A stretch of DNA of 64,000 bases from Granulicella aggregans (GCF_014203275.1 NZ_JACHIP010000014.1:1-64000); one strand, 5' to 3'; positions 8,326-17,950 are shown, counted from the stretch's first letter. The notes: generated from the letters alone by a model not told the origin. Numbers and translations are program-made.

Positions 8326-8929
8326 TCACTCCCCGCACTCCAGATGTTGCGTTGTTTCAGATAAGAAGGGTCGCGAGTTCGGACGTTTCATCCAATCGCC
8401 AGACACTTGAAACATCTCTCGAGCCGCTTTCATGGCAAGTTCTGATTGCTCGTCGGGAATCCTTGTTCGCAAGACTTCACAGAACTCTCTCCACAGTGAA
8501 TCTGTGCGTGAGGCGTGGCCGCGAAAGAATGCGCTCCCGCAACCGGCCTCCAGGCCCAAGCTCAGCTCTACATTCTTCGCGATGATCTGGCCACCAACGT
8601 AGGCCCTTCCATGACGTACATGCTGCCAAGCAACTCCGCTTCTAGAGTCATGCCAGGTAAAGTCACCTGCTCTACGCCACGATCCTGAACGCCAAAGAAC
8701 TTGAGGTCTTCCTTAATCACACCAAGCCTTGTTCTAGCCGAAAGACCTCCTTGCAGCCACTGCGGAGCTCGCTGTGCTGCCGCCTGCTCCCACGCAGAGA
8801 CGATTTCGTACATCCGAAGTAGGCAAATGAGGTACTCGTCCCGTTGTAATGTGGAATCATCAAAGGCATGATTCTTTCAACGGCCTCATGCTCTAGGGAC
8901 GTCTCGCGCCTCAGTCGTTCAACATCCAC
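8326..8929 (-). pseudogene. bphO: Bacteriophytochrome heme oxygenase, two frameshifts
   Basis: Three successive frames together give one heme oxygenase. The first starts at a GTG with a GGAG site and reads MDVERLRRETSLEHEAVER, with the proximal His in SLEHEA. The second continues with RDEYLICLLRMYEIVSAWEQ and runs to LLGSMYVMEG. The third gives YVGGQIIAKN and GLEAGCGSAFFRG up to the stop. The joins are near 8840-8860 and 8600-8608. Heme oxygenase makes biliverdin for the phytochrome, and bphO-bphP order is standard. The 8-base gap to bphP suggests one operon. Either true inactivation or sequence error. Confidence 0.8.
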
Positions 8930-9200
8930 AATGGCACTCCTCTAAGACCGCTCAAGTTCAATCCACTTGTGGATCCGTCTCGGCTGTCTGATTCCAAGAG
9001 CAGAAAGATAGAGACTGGCCCAATCATGGACTACTTTTCAGGTGCGTGCCGCCTTTTGTCAACGCGCCAGCAGCGTTGGACTCTAGAGAAGACTGTGTCC
9101 CCGCGGACAGACAAGGCCCGCGGATGCAGCTATCATAGTTTTCTCTCTACACACAAGCCTCGAAGCAGTTCGCTCTCGTTTGTGTCGGCCGAGGTACTCA

Positions 9201-9608
9201 TTGTCCAATAAGTCAGCTCCAATGGTGTTCGTTGTAGACGATGAGATCGTCATCGCCGAAACTCTCGTCACAATCCTCAAGAGATGTGGCTTCGAGGCAA
9301 CTTCCTTCAACGATCCGCTGAAAGCTCTAGCAAACGCCGAGGTTGGCGCGCCGGACATGCTCATTTCCGATGTAGTCATGCCGCAGATATCCGGGGTGGA
9401 GCTTGCTATTCGCCTCAAGGCTCTATGCCCCAGTTGCAAGATTTTGCTCTTCTCGGGACAGGCACAAACAGCTAATTTGTTAGAGAAAGCTCGCGAACTG
9501 GGCCACGACTTCAACTTACTCACGAAACCCGTCCATCCCAGGGAGCTCCTCCGTCAGATCCGCGAACAACACGATGGCTGGATGCCGGGGGAAATGACTG
9601 GAACATGA
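9201..9608 (+). CDS. Single-domain response regulator
   Basis: A CheY-like receiver without an output domain. The acidic pair is in FVVDDE, the phospho-acceptor Asp in LISDVVMP and the switch Lys in LLTKPVHP. I prefer the TTG start at 9201, which has GAGG six bases upstream; the frame could begin at 9180 and a Met lies at 9222. It is divergent from bphO/bphP and convergent with the histidine kinase at 9.8 kb, so either kinase could be its partner. Confidence 0.9.
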   Translation: MSNKSAPMVFVVDDEIVIAETLVTILKRCGFEATSFNDPLKALANAEVGAPDMLISDVVMPQISGVELAIRLKALCPSCKILLFSGQAQTANLLEKARELGHDFNLLTKPVHPRELLRQIREQHDGWMPGEMTGT

Positions 9609-9657
9609 ACGGCTACGCCGAGCATCGCCTTATAGAAGCGAACTCGAAGAAATGGTA

Positions 9658-9683
9658 ATCATCACTAATCTTTCACTGATGAT
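9658..9683. terminator. Possible bidirectional terminator
   Basis: ATCATCA and TGATGAT form a 7-bp stem between the convergent response regulator and histidine kinase genes. A T6 run follows on the plus side around 9695. Confidence 0.4.
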
Positions 9684-9782
9684 GGTTTGGCCTGTTTTTT
9701 GTGTCAAAGCACGTCGGGACGCTGTAAAGAGGCCCTGCAACGCTTTTCTTCACTCGGGCATACATTGAAAGACGATTCTACG

Positions 9783-11303
9783 CTAAAGGCCTACATTCAA
9801 TGGGATGAATAGCATGAACACTGTCCCGCTCTTCCCGGATGTAATGCTGGATCGTACCCTTAAATCGCCATGATGCTTCTCGATGATCCCCCAGGATATC
9901 CAAAGTCCCAAGCCTGTGCCGTTGATACCTTTAGTTGTATAAAAAGCATTGAAGATTTGGCGTGAGATGTAGGCGTCCATCCCGTGGCCAGTGTCAGCAA
10001 TGGTGATGCGGATACCGGCTGCGCCCGTTTTCCTGGAGTGCGAATCACTTGTGTGGATCGTCAATCTTCCGCCACTCTTCATAGCATCCACAGCGTTGCC
10101 AACCAGATTGTTCAAGACCTGACGTATCTCTCCCTCGAAGCAAGTGGCGAGGGCTACGCTTCGCCGTCGCACTTTCAGGCTGATGGCTGAGTTCTGAAGC
10201 CGTCCTCCAAAGAGACCCAATGTTGGTTCCAACAGTTCATCTGCCGAGACAGCGCGGGGATTGGTCGATTGACGGTGGAAACGCAGGGTGTGGCTTACGA
10301 TTTGGGAGACCCTGGAGAGCTCTTGATCTGCCGTATCAAGCAATACTTTCATCTCAGGCGAAACTGCTGCGTCCGTTCGAGCCAGATACAGAAGATTGGT
10401 TACGGCTTCCAAGGGGTTGTTGATTTCGTGCGAGATCGAGGCAGCCAGCCTACCCACAGCAGCGAGCTTTTCGTTCTGTATCAATGCCGCCTCGGAGCGT
10501 TTTTGCTGATCGATGTCCGTAACGGAAACTACACCTCCTGTCACTTCGCCTTGAACGCTAACGATGGGTGCCGCTGCCAGACTGATCCAAGCTTGTGTTC
10601 CGTCTCCACGCTCATAGAGATACTCCTCTGCAGGCAGCGCGTGTCCCGCGCTCATGGCTCTCGGCAGGGGAAATTCTGCTCCTTGAACTCGCCTCCCGTC
10701 GCCATGGAAGGCTACCCATTGTCCGTGTTCCTCAATGTCTAGGCTCTTCCGTAAGGGATGTCGCAAAATCTCATCAAGTCGCTGATTGCCTCTGATGATC
10801 TCCCCAGAAGCCTTCGCCAGCACCACACCTACAGGAAGGTTATCGAGCATTGCTTCCAGTGTCTCTCGCTCGTGCTTCAGCTCAGCAACGACGTCCCGGA
10901 CCTCATACTGCTTGATTCGTGCCCGAAGAGCAGCTCTAACGCTGCTGACCAGAGTCGCAGTGCGGATGGGCCGCTCAAGCAAAACAGGCGACCCGAGGGG
11001 AGCCCGCTCTCCTTGGAGCGCGATGCTATGAACGGTTTCCCGCCCGCTTCCTGTCAAGATCAAAATGGGAAGGTCGGACCAGTGGGGCTGATTTTGAAGA
11101 AATGCTCCAATCTGCCGAATAGCGTCCAGGCCTAACGCCTCTTCCGCGATGAGAAGGGGACCGAGCGGGTCCATACTTGCATCGTCCAAGCGTAGCGAAG
11201 AGAGACTCACAGTCTCCGCAGGGACGCCGCTGCGATTGAGAAGATTCGTTACTAATTCCGCGTCGCGCCCGGTGGGCGCGATCACCCGCACCACAAGACT
11301 CAC
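9783..11303 (-). CDS. Histidine kinase with degenerate N-terminal receiver and PAS domain
   Basis: A 506-residue kinase. Residues 1-125 have a receiver fold, but the phospho-acceptor position is Ala/Glu (LLIAEEAL) and the switch Lys is replaced (LLERPI), so this domain is probably not phosphorylated. A PAS domain (about 145-265) follows, then HisKA with His in SHEINNPLEA and HATPase_c with NLVGNAVDAM, DTGHGMDAY and GTGLGLWIS. The start overlaps the stop of the KaiC-like gene by 4 bases, so the two are co-translated and probably work together. No membrane segment is visible, so a cytoplasmic sensor is likely. Confidence 0.92.
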   Translation of the reverse strand: MSLVVRVIAPTGRDAELVTNLLNRSGVPAETVSLSSLRLDDASMDPLGPLLIAEEALGLDAIRQIGAFLQNQPHWSDLPILILTGSGRETVHSIALQGERAPLGSPVLLERPIRTATLVSSVRAALRARIKQYEVRDVVAELKHERETLEAMLDNLPVGVVLAKASGEIIRGNQRLDEILRHPLRKSLDIEEHGQWVAFHGDGRRVQGAEFPLPRAMSAGHALPAEEYLYERGDGTQAWISLAAAPIVSVQGEVTGGVVSVTDIDQQKRSEAALIQNEKLAAVGRLAASISHEINNPLEAVTNLLYLARTDAAVSPEMKVLLDTADQELSRVSQIVSHTLRFHRQSTNPRAVSADELLEPTLGLFGGRLQNSAISLKVRRRSVALATCFEGEIRQVLNNLVGNAVDAMKSGGRLTIHTSDSHSRKTGAAGIRITIADTGHGMDAYISRQIFNAFYTTKGINGTGLGLWISWGIIEKHHGDLRVRSSITSGKSGTVFMLFIPLNVGL

Positions 11304-12808
11304 TCAGGCCTCGTTGTCGCGTTTAGCGCAGGGTTGATCGAGTCAGGAATTCCTGTGAGAACCCCGCGAAACTCCTTGAGCGGTCCCCCTACTTCCAACC
11401 CACCTTCTCCAAACTTGAATTCGCGTAGAGTACGCTCGTGACGCCCGATCCGCTGTTTCAAGACAGAAATGACCTGACGTATCTCTCCTTCAGCTTCGAA
11501 GTACCGCAAAAGCACGACGGTGTCCGCCAAATAGCTTACATCTATCTCCGTGTGCATATTACCGACAAGTCCGTGTTGTGTGAGAATGATGAACGTGATC
11601 ACGCCCTTTTGATTCAGGAAGGCGATCAACTCATGAAGTTGGAGGAGTAAATCTCGCTCCCCTGTCATCGCATTGAGAAAACCGTTCAGACTGTCAATGA
11701 CGAGGATCCTTGTGTCCTTCTCCTCGACATCAGATTTGATCTGCCAGATGAACTCTCCGGGCGAGAGTTCCGCAGGATCGACTTGGGACATCGATAGGGT
11801 CCCACGTTTGATCTCCTCGCCAACCGCGAGGCCCAAATCTTCAGCCCTCTCTCTAGCAGTACGGAGCACCTCATCAAACGCGTACACGATGGCCCGGTCA
11901 CCCCGCTTTGCCGCGGCGTAGGCGAATTGCATCGCCAACGTGGACTTGCCCACGCCAGTTGGACCAATAAGGAGCGTGGAGGATCCTCTATTGATACCAC
12001 CGCCAAACATGCTGTCGAGAGAAGGAATTCCACTTTTCGCGCGTTCTGTAGGGAACGTGCTCTCGTGCTCGTTTGCGATCAGACGTGGGTAGATTCTTAC
12101 CCCACCAGTTTCGATCGTGTAGTCGTGAAAGCCTTCTCGAAACGAGCTCCCTCGAAGCTTAAGTATCTCGATCTGCCGCCGCGTCGCGCCGTAAGACTGC
12201 GGAACTTTGTCCAGCCGGAACACTCCGTGAGCAATGCTCTGCAGTTGCATGTCGCTGCCCTCCGCTGACCGATCGTCGAGGAGAAGGACAGTGGTATCTC
12301 GACCCGCAAAGAACTGCTTCAACGCCAGAAGCTGCCGGCGGTAGCGCATCGTGTCTGCGGCTAGCAACCGCAACTCCGAAAGCGAATCGATGACCAGACG
12401 AGTTGGTTTTCTCTCTTCGATCAATTCTGTGAGTTTCTGAATTGTGAAAGCCAGTTCCACTTCGCTTGGATGGAAGACCGTATATTGCTGATCAGGGCTT
12501 AGGCTGGCTTCCTCCGGAATGAACTCGGCGATCGACAGATCTTCATTTTTCCAACCGTGAGACCGCGCCGAGGCCTCAAGTTCGCGCTTCGACTCCGAAA
12601 GCGTCACGTATAGTGCTGCTTCTCCGGCCTTGATCGCCGTGCGGATGAATTGAAGCGCCACCGTGGTCTTTCCAGTGCCCGGGATCCCTTCCAGGAGATA
12701 CATCTGCCCTGAGGGCAGCCCCCCAGACAGTATGTCGTTTAGGCCTTGAACGCCTGTGTCGATTCTTGGAGGCAAATCAGCGATAGCCGTGAGCATACAG
12801 TTCGTCAT
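11300..12808 (-). CDS. KaiC-like two-domain RecA-fold ATPase
   Basis: A 502-residue protein with two KaiC/RAD55-type domains, each with a Walker A motif: GIPGTGKTT near residue 45 and GPTGVGKST near 280. The Walker B-like stretches are TRLVIDSLSEL and TRILVIDSLNGF. It has the two-lobed size of KaiC, but KaiA and KaiB are absent. In non-cyanobacterial genomes such ATPases often sit beside histidine kinases, and here the kinase gene overlaps by 4 bases. Role inferred: ATP-dependent modulation of that kinase; no evidence for a clock. Confidence 0.9.
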   Translation of the reverse strand: MTNCMLTAIADLPPRIDTGVQGLNDILSGGLPSGQMYLLEGIPGTGKTTVALQFIRTAIKAGEAALYVTLSESKRELEASARSHGWKNEDLSIAEFIPEEASLSPDQQYTVFHPSEVELAFTIQKLTELIEERKPTRLVIDSLSELRLLAADTMRYRRQLLALKQFFAGRDTTVLLLDDRSAEGSDMQLQSIAHGVFRLDKVPQSYGATRRQIEILKLRGSSFREGFHDYTIETGGVRIYPRLIANEHESTFPTERAKSGIPSLDSMFGGGINRGSSTLLIGPTGVGKSTLAMQFAYAAAKRGDRAIVYAFDEVLRTARERAEDLGLAVGEEIKRGTLSMSQVDPAELSPGEFIWQIKSDVEEKDTRILVIDSLNGFLNAMTGERDLLLQLHELIAFLNQKGVITFIILTQHGLVGNMHTEIDVSYLADTVVLLRYFEAEGEIRQVISVLKQRIGRHERTLREFKFGEGGLEVGGPLKEFRGVLTGIPDSINPALNATTRPE

Positions 12809-12902
12809 CCAATTCGAAGTAGGAGCAACTCAACTAAATTTTTGATGCACTTGTCCCCAAATCGGTTTGCGCTCGGCGGGGATATGACAAGCAGGTGACA
12901 CA

Positions 12903-12949
12903 ATGGCAGTCGAAGTAACCAGCTCAGTCAAAACCGTGATCGAGGTGCC
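12903..12949 (+). pseudogene. 5' fragment of a DUF2383 (PA2169-type) gene
   Basis: From the ATG the sequence encodes MAVEVTSSVKTVIEV, differing from the intact gene at 2777 only by Ser to Thr and Ile to Val, and the preceding AGGTGACACA leader is shared too. Homology stops abruptly after about 15 codons. The reading frame runs on to 13061 in unrelated sequence. A truncated duplicate. Confidence 0.75.
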
Positions 12950-13165
12950 TCGCCGTTCCGTCCGGCTGCGGTCTTTTCCTCGAAGGTATGGCAACGATCC
13001 GGTAGCTCTGCAGGACTTTCTAAAACAGCAGCCGATAGGGCGGATGGGCAGGCCGGAATAAATTGCGGCTGTCGTTCTTTGGTTGTGCAGCCCGGCATCT
13101 TCTTTCGTTCTGGGCGTAGCGCTGCCCGTCGATGGCGGTTTTGTCGCTCACTAAGGAGAAGAACA

Positions 13166-13560
13166 ATAGAAATCAAGATCAATGGTTCGCAACCATTCCT
13201 AAAGGGCCCGGAAGATTGGTTCACGGGACCGTTCGCATTGATCCGCTCTTCGATCGGTCCGACCCGGCCCAAGTAAGTGGTGCCAGCGTCACGTTTGAGC
13301 CGGGCGCACGTACCGCCTGGCACACGCATCCGCTGGGGCAAACTCTCATCGTCACTGCTGGTCTCGGTTGGGCGCAGAAGGATGGAGAAGACGCGCAGGA
13401 AATCCCGCTCGGTGACATTGTCTGGTTTGCCCCTGGAGAAAAGCACTGGCACGGTGCCAGCGCGAGGACCGCTATAACTCACATCGCAATTCAGCAAAAG
13501 CTCGATGGAAAGGTGGTCGACTGGATGGAGAACGTTACCGCCCGGCAATACTGTGAATGA
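13166..13560 (+). pseudogene. Cupin gene with ATA start and a frameshift
   Basis: The main frame encodes a one-domain cupin of the type with WHTHPLGQTLIVTAGLGW, DIVWFAPGEKHWHGA and THIAIQQ, with the His ligands of motifs 1 and 2 present. Its natural N-terminus (EIKINGSQPFLKGPEDWFTG) lies in another frame and joins near 13226-13230. The codon where the start is expected, 5 bases after AAGGAG at 13153, is ATA rather than ATG. An alternative in-frame start at 13132 would give a different N-terminus (MAVLSLTKEK), which looks artificial. Probably inactive unless the base calls are wrong. Confidence 0.65.
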
Positions 13561-13593
13561 ACCTCGCTCTTGTAAGCAACTGCCTAGATGCCC

Positions 13594-13624
13594 GCCTCAG
13601 CCGTTAACCGACGGTGCCTGAGGC
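13594..13624. terminator. Hairpin downstream of the cupin remnant
   Basis: GCCTCAG/CTGAGGC and CCGT/ACGG pair, with a 3-base bulge, 33 bases after the cupin stop and before the convergent GH74 gene. No T run. Nothing else is seen between 13561 and 13816. Confidence 0.35.
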
Positions 13625-13816
13625 AGTCGTCCCTTGATTAGCCTTGATATGCCCTCTTCGTCAGGATGATTTTGACGAGTCCGAAATTGCCAATGCAGTC
13701 ATTGAGAAGAGCATGGCCCCTAAGAGAATCTCTCGGAAGATCACATTGTGAGAAACTGCAGGGGTCGGCAGGTCGTGTGTTCTGGCTTCTGGTGAGGTGA
13801 GCGGACAAAGAAGCGC

Positions 13817-16108
13817 CTAATCGGGATCGCCATAGAAGATGCCACGCCCGTGGGTACCGACATATATACGACCGAACTGCTTCGGGTCTCCGGCAATCTG
13901 TAGGATCAAGCCCCACTGGTGCTGATCGTCGTTGATGCGCAGCCAGTGGCGACCAATATCCGTGGAGCGAAAGATCCCAGCCTCAGTCCCGACCTTCCCT
14001 ACGAGATATAGCGTGGGATAGCCAACTCCCAGCGCGGCTTTCCCGAAGCCGAACGCATGGATCGCCTCCACATCAGGCAGGCGTTCAAAAACATCGCCAT
14101 GCAGGTGATACAGGCCGTTGAACGCCGGTAGCCAGAGATCGCCGGACGCGCCCGGCGTCGCATAGAGTCGATCCTGGCCTCCGCGTACATCTCCTCGCGC
14201 CGCACCGACAGGTGAAGGCCCGTCCGAATATGTAAAAGAACGAGTCTCAAACGAGGCGCCTGCATCGACACTGGTGAACAGTCGCAGGTCCCTCAGTGAA
14301 ATTGCGTAGAATTTGCGCGGTTCCATCGGGTCAGCAACCACCCGGGTATCGGGGGGAAGCGTTGAGATGGCAGCCCACGTGACACCCCGGTCGCGTGTGA
14401 CGTAGGGCACATCATGCTCCGGGGTCCAGATCCATACGTCACCCTCTGAGGACACGGCCACTGATCCAGAATGGCTGTCAGGCCTGGGTGGGGAAGCCGC
14501 GGGCTGCCATGTCGTCCCTCCATCTAAGGAAATGCCGATATTTTGCGCATGGTGGTCCGCATTCTCGCCCGTGCGCACGACAATCTGTGGCTGCAGCGTG
14601 GCCGAGACGATGCTGGTGGTATTCCCGAATCGCGGGTTTTGCGATGAACCTTCCGGTGCAGGAGAGTCCAGGGAGTGATGGGTAAAGCCGCCGTAGTCTC
14701 CAATCGCAGAGAGCAACGGCGGACCTGCTGTCGGACTATCCAGTTGAAGTCCCACGACCTCTTCAATCCCCGGCGTGAACAATTTCCAGTGCGTGGGGCG
14801 GCCGTGATCGATGGCTTCGAGGTCGTAGGTCTCCCACCCTCCATAGCCAGTCGTGAAGACGGCGTGGCTGCTGTTGCGCGGGTCAATCTCGATGTCGAAC
14901 AACCAATGAATGCCGGTCTTTTGGACATACGGCGCGTTACTGTAATCGAAGACTCCGGCAGACGTCCCACCCTGCGTGAAGATCTTTCTCCAGGTAGCGC
15001 CTCCGTCCGTGGAGCGGAAGATCTCTTCGCCCCCGGCCATGTAACGATTGTAGGTGCTCACAATCACCGTTTGCGGGCGCTGGGCGTCCACGGACACACC
15101 TGCATAGCCGAACTCGCGGCCACCCGGAACGGGACGGTCAGGGGTGATGTCGTTCCACTTTCCGGTTGCGGTGTTCAGCTTCCACACGCCACCGTCCTTC
15201 ATCGGCGTGGGCCCGGGCGTGCTGCCGTAGGTGACGTAGAGAGATCCATCCGTAGCTAGAGCCGCACGGAGCGGACGATTGCTAACGGGTTCATCCGGGA
15301 TTGCAGCCCAGGTGGCACCCGAGTCATGCGACACAAAGAGATTCGAGCGGCCCTTGAGCGACACACCTATATAGATCGTTGCTGTTGGTTGCCGCTCGCG
15401 CTCTGCGTGGCCGAATTTCACGAAGACAATGCCATCGCCATGTATGGGCATTCGCCTGTAGCGGTCTCGCGGAGTCTCGCCGGCCACCGGCGGAGGCGCG
15501 CTCGCTATCGTCTCCGTGATATCCGGAAAGCTTGCGATCCGAGACCAGCTATCGCCTCGGTTCGTCGAACGCCATAGTCCGTCATGCCGCGTGCCGAGGT
15601 AAAGAACTCGACCGTCGCTGGGGTCAACGGCCAGTCGCTCGCCATTGCCACGCCCGTCTTCGTTGCCGCCAAATTTGATTGGGACGTCGATGCGCTTGAA
15701 GTGCTTCGCCTCATCGTCCGAACGCAGAATCGCGCCATTTGGCGTAGCCGCATTCGTATAGGTTCCGGCGGCGAGGTAGACCACTTTCGCGTCGTTTGGA
15801 TCGAGCGCGATCGACTCGACCCCCATCAGGTTCAAATCCTTGTAGGGGATGAAGTCAAGAATCGGTGACCATCGATGGATCGCGGGGTCCCACTTATAAG
15901 CTCCACCCATATCTGTTCGGGCATAACGGATGTCGGTAGCAGAGGGATGAAAGACGACCCCGTCCACAAAACCGCCGCCAACAATCTGCACGTTCTTCCA
16001 TGTGTATGGCACTCCTGGCATGTCGGCCGCAAAGGCCGTAGCGGTCATCCAGAAGAAGAAGTGCAGGGCCAGCCAGCATCTCGCGAAGAATGGTCTATCC
16101 GTCGTCAT
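13817..16108 (-). CDS. GH74-family xyloglucanase, secreted
   Basis: A 763-residue protein with a signal peptide (hydrophobic 10-28, cut near AFAAD) and the double seven-bladed beta-propeller of glycoside hydrolase family 74. YTWKNVQIVGGGFVDGVVFH starts blade 1. The first candidate catalytic Asp is D66 in RTDMGG. Repeated sialidase/BNR-like turns (LRSDDEAKHF, WRSTNRGDSW, FRSTDGGATW, FRSTDIGRHW) mark the blades. The family cleaves beta-1,4-glucan backbones of xyloglucan, endo- or reducing-end specific. It follows GH43 and GH39 genes on the same strand after a 270-base gap, so it belongs to the same glycan locus. Substrate detail cannot be read from sequence alone. Confidence 0.9.
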   Translation of the reverse strand: MTTDRPFFARCWLALHFFFWMTATAFAADMPGVPYTWKNVQIVGGGFVDGVVFHPSATDIRYARTDMGGAYKWDPAIHRWSPILDFIPYKDLNLMGVESIALDPNDAKVVYLAAGTYTNAATPNGAILRSDDEAKHFKRIDVPIKFGGNEDGRGNGERLAVDPSDGRVLYLGTRHDGLWRSTNRGDSWSRIASFPDITETIASAPPPVAGETPRDRYRRMPIHGDGIVFVKFGHAERERQPTATIYIGVSLKGRSNLFVSHDSGATWAAIPDEPVSNRPLRAALATDGSLYVTYGSTPGPTPMKDGGVWKLNTATGKWNDITPDRPVPGGREFGYAGVSVDAQRPQTVIVSTYNRYMAGGEEIFRSTDGGATWRKIFTQGGTSAGVFDYSNAPYVQKTGIHWLFDIEIDPRNSSHAVFTTGYGGWETYDLEAIDHGRPTHWKLFTPGIEEVVGLQLDSPTAGPPLLSAIGDYGGFTHHSLDSPAPEGSSQNPRFGNTTSIVSATLQPQIVVRTGENADHHAQNIGISLDGGTTWQPAASPPRPDSHSGSVAVSSEGDVWIWTPEHDVPYVTRDRGVTWAAISTLPPDTRVVADPMEPRKFYAISLRDLRLFTSVDAGASFETRSFTYSDGPSPVGAARGDVRGGQDRLYATPGASGDLWLPAFNGLYHLHGDVFERLPDVEAIHAFGFGKAALGVGYPTLYLVGKVGTEAGIFRSTDIGRHWLRINDDQHQWGLILQIAGDPKQFGRIYVGTHGRGIFYGDPD

Positions 16109-16378
16109 AGTTGGCTCAACCGCTGAAGGATTTCACCCGCCGAGGCTCCCATTACACAGCTTCCCGGCTGGATCAGCGGGTCATTCGGGGCCACAACTCG
16201 TCCCTCGTTCCAAGCCTCTTGGCACCGCCACCCCAATCCCGAATGGTAAGTCATATTAAATCGTTCTCGCTTATGTCCACACCACCAGCAGACGACCTCA
16301 CACCGCAACTGGCTTGGCCATACGAAAGAGAGAATGCTAACTTTTGCGAGTGCCGGATAACTCAAACTGTCCTCCACA

Positions 16379-17950
16379 CTACTGAGGTAAGTTCACGTTC
16401 GGCCAATACCGAAACCGCTTGAAGGTTGCGCTCTTCTCGCCCCAAGCGCACAACGCCGGGCGCACGTCGAGAAAGCCACCCAGCACATTGTGGTGCATGC
16501 CTGAGATCTCCGCGGACTCCTCGGTGCGTTGCCAGGTCTGGCCGTTGACTCTGAAGTAGAAGTCCACTTCCTGACAGTCGTTCACGATGCGAAGAGTAGC
16601 GCTCGTCAGTGCCGTGTCAGCGTGGTCGAACGTCAACCCGTTGCCTACGCGAACATGGAGGCCCGTTGAAGATATTGTTATACCCGTCGCATGTTGGGGG
16701 TCATAGAAGAGAAGCAGGCCAGCCTCGCAGCCCGGTTCCACCGAAACCTCCACTTCGACCGTGTAGGAGTGTCCACCCACGGGATTCGTGAGCACCGAAG
16801 AATCGCTTAGCGCCTTGCCTCGTGCGGCAAGCTTCAGAAGACCCTTCCCTGTCTCGAAGCGCGCCGGATCGTACTCGTGCCAGAAGCCCCATTGAAGCCC
16901 AAGCTTCGGCTGGTCGAAGTGATCGGAAGGATCGGAGAACGCCAACTGTTTTGCGCCACGCACCGGCATCGGGATGGAAGAGTCCACTGCGATCTCTGGG
17001 GAGACGTGGAACCATCCATCGCTGGTCCACTCGACGGGCAGCAGAAGCAACTGCCGCCCAAGCGTACGATACCCATTCTCGTAGGAGTGGACTGTCATGT
17101 ACCACCTGCCGTCTGGCGTGTCGACGAGACGTCCATGTCCAACACTCAGCCAGCGATCATCGCGGGACTGCGTATGCACCACGGGATTGTACGGCGAGAA
17201 CTCCCACGGCCCTTCCGCGTGCTGGCTGCGTGCGCTGATCACCGAGTGGCTGGTAGCAGGCCCCCCGGTACCTCCTTCAGCCACGTTCAAGTAGAAATAG
17301 CCGTGATGTTCCAGCAACTTCGGTCCTTCAAGGCAGGTGCATTCAATCCGCGTGGATTGCGGAAGTGGCCAAGGCGCGAACACCTTACGGGGCGCGGCCT
17401 TCACGCCCAGGCCATCTGCCGTCAGTTCCACCATCTGACCACCGTTGATATATAGAAAGCGGCGGCCGCCCTCTGCTATGTGAGCAGGGTCGATCGCATC
17501 AATTCCAAGATCGATCGGCTCGCTCCATGGGCCCGCAGGATGCGCCGCGTGAACTACATGAATCCGGTTGTTCGCCGGAAAGTAGATGTAGAAGTGTCCG
17601 GCGTGCTCACAAAGATAAGGTGCCCAGATACTGCCGTAGTAGCGCAGCAAAGCCGCGGCTACGGGAGTCCAGTTGACCAGGTCCCGCGAGTGCCAGATGA
17701 GCAATCCCGGCGCGTAATCAAAGCTTGAGTGCGTGAGGTAAAAGTCGTCACCCACTCGTATCGGGCTCGCGTCCGGGTGGTCACCACCCATGATGGGATT
17801 CTGGTAGACAGCGCTCGGGCCTTCCGCCAGCAGATGTTGAAAGCCTGGCTGCAATGCCAGCGTGAAGGAGGTCACAGAGGCCTCAAGAAAGAAGCGTCGG
17901 CGCGTGATCCTGCTTCGTGTTGTGGGAGAGTCTTCGTTCATAGCTCTCAT
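16379..17950 (-). CDS. GH43-family glycosidase, probable Tat export
   Basis: A 523-residue five-bladed beta-propeller enzyme of family 43 (beta-xylosidase / alpha-L-arabinofuranosidase type). An N-terminal twin-Arg stretch (ITRRRFFLEA) suggests Tat export. The catalytic base is Asp60 in GGDHPDAS, a pKa-modulating Asp lies in GIDAIDPA, and the acid Glu is in TCLEGPKLL. The last 180 residues form a beta-sandwich as in the two-domain GH43 xylosidases. The start overlaps the GH39 stop by 4 bases (ATGA), so the two are co-translated and probably act together on xylan or xyloglucan side chains. Confidence 0.9.
   Translation of the reverse strand: MRAMNEDSPTTRSRITRRRFFLEASVTSFTLALQPGFQHLLAEGPSAVYQNPIMGGDHPDASPIRVGDDFYLTHSSFDYAPGLLIWHSRDLVNWTPVAAALLRYYGSIWAPYLCEHAGHFYIYFPANNRIHVVHAAHPAGPWSEPIDLGIDAIDPAHIAEGGRRFLYINGGQMVELTADGLGVKAAPRKVFAPWPLPQSTRIECTCLEGPKLLEHHGYFYLNVAEGGTGGPATSHSVISARSQHAEGPWEFSPYNPVVHTQSRDDRWLSVGHGRLVDTPDGRWYMTVHSYENGYRTLGRQLLLLPVEWTSDGWFHVSPEIAVDSSIPMPVRGAKQLAFSDPSDHFDQPKLGLQWGFWHEYDPARFETGKGLLKLAARGKALSDSSVLTNPVGGHSYTVEVEVSVEPGCEAGLLLFYDPQHATGITISSTGLHVRVGNGLTFDHADTALTSATLRIVNDCQEVDFYFRVNGQTWQRTEESAEISGMHHNVLGGFLDVRPALCAWGEKSATFKRFRYWPNVNLPQ

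Noticed and set aside
9783-12808. A circadian Kai system
   Set aside because: Only a KaiC-like ATPase is present; KaiA and KaiB are absent and the partner is a histidine kinase.
12928-13548. 206-codon minus-strand frame
   Set aside because: Antisense to the cupin pseudogene; no motif.
14675-15259. 194-codon plus-strand frame inside the GH74 gene
   Set aside because: Shadow of a well-supported gene on the other strand.
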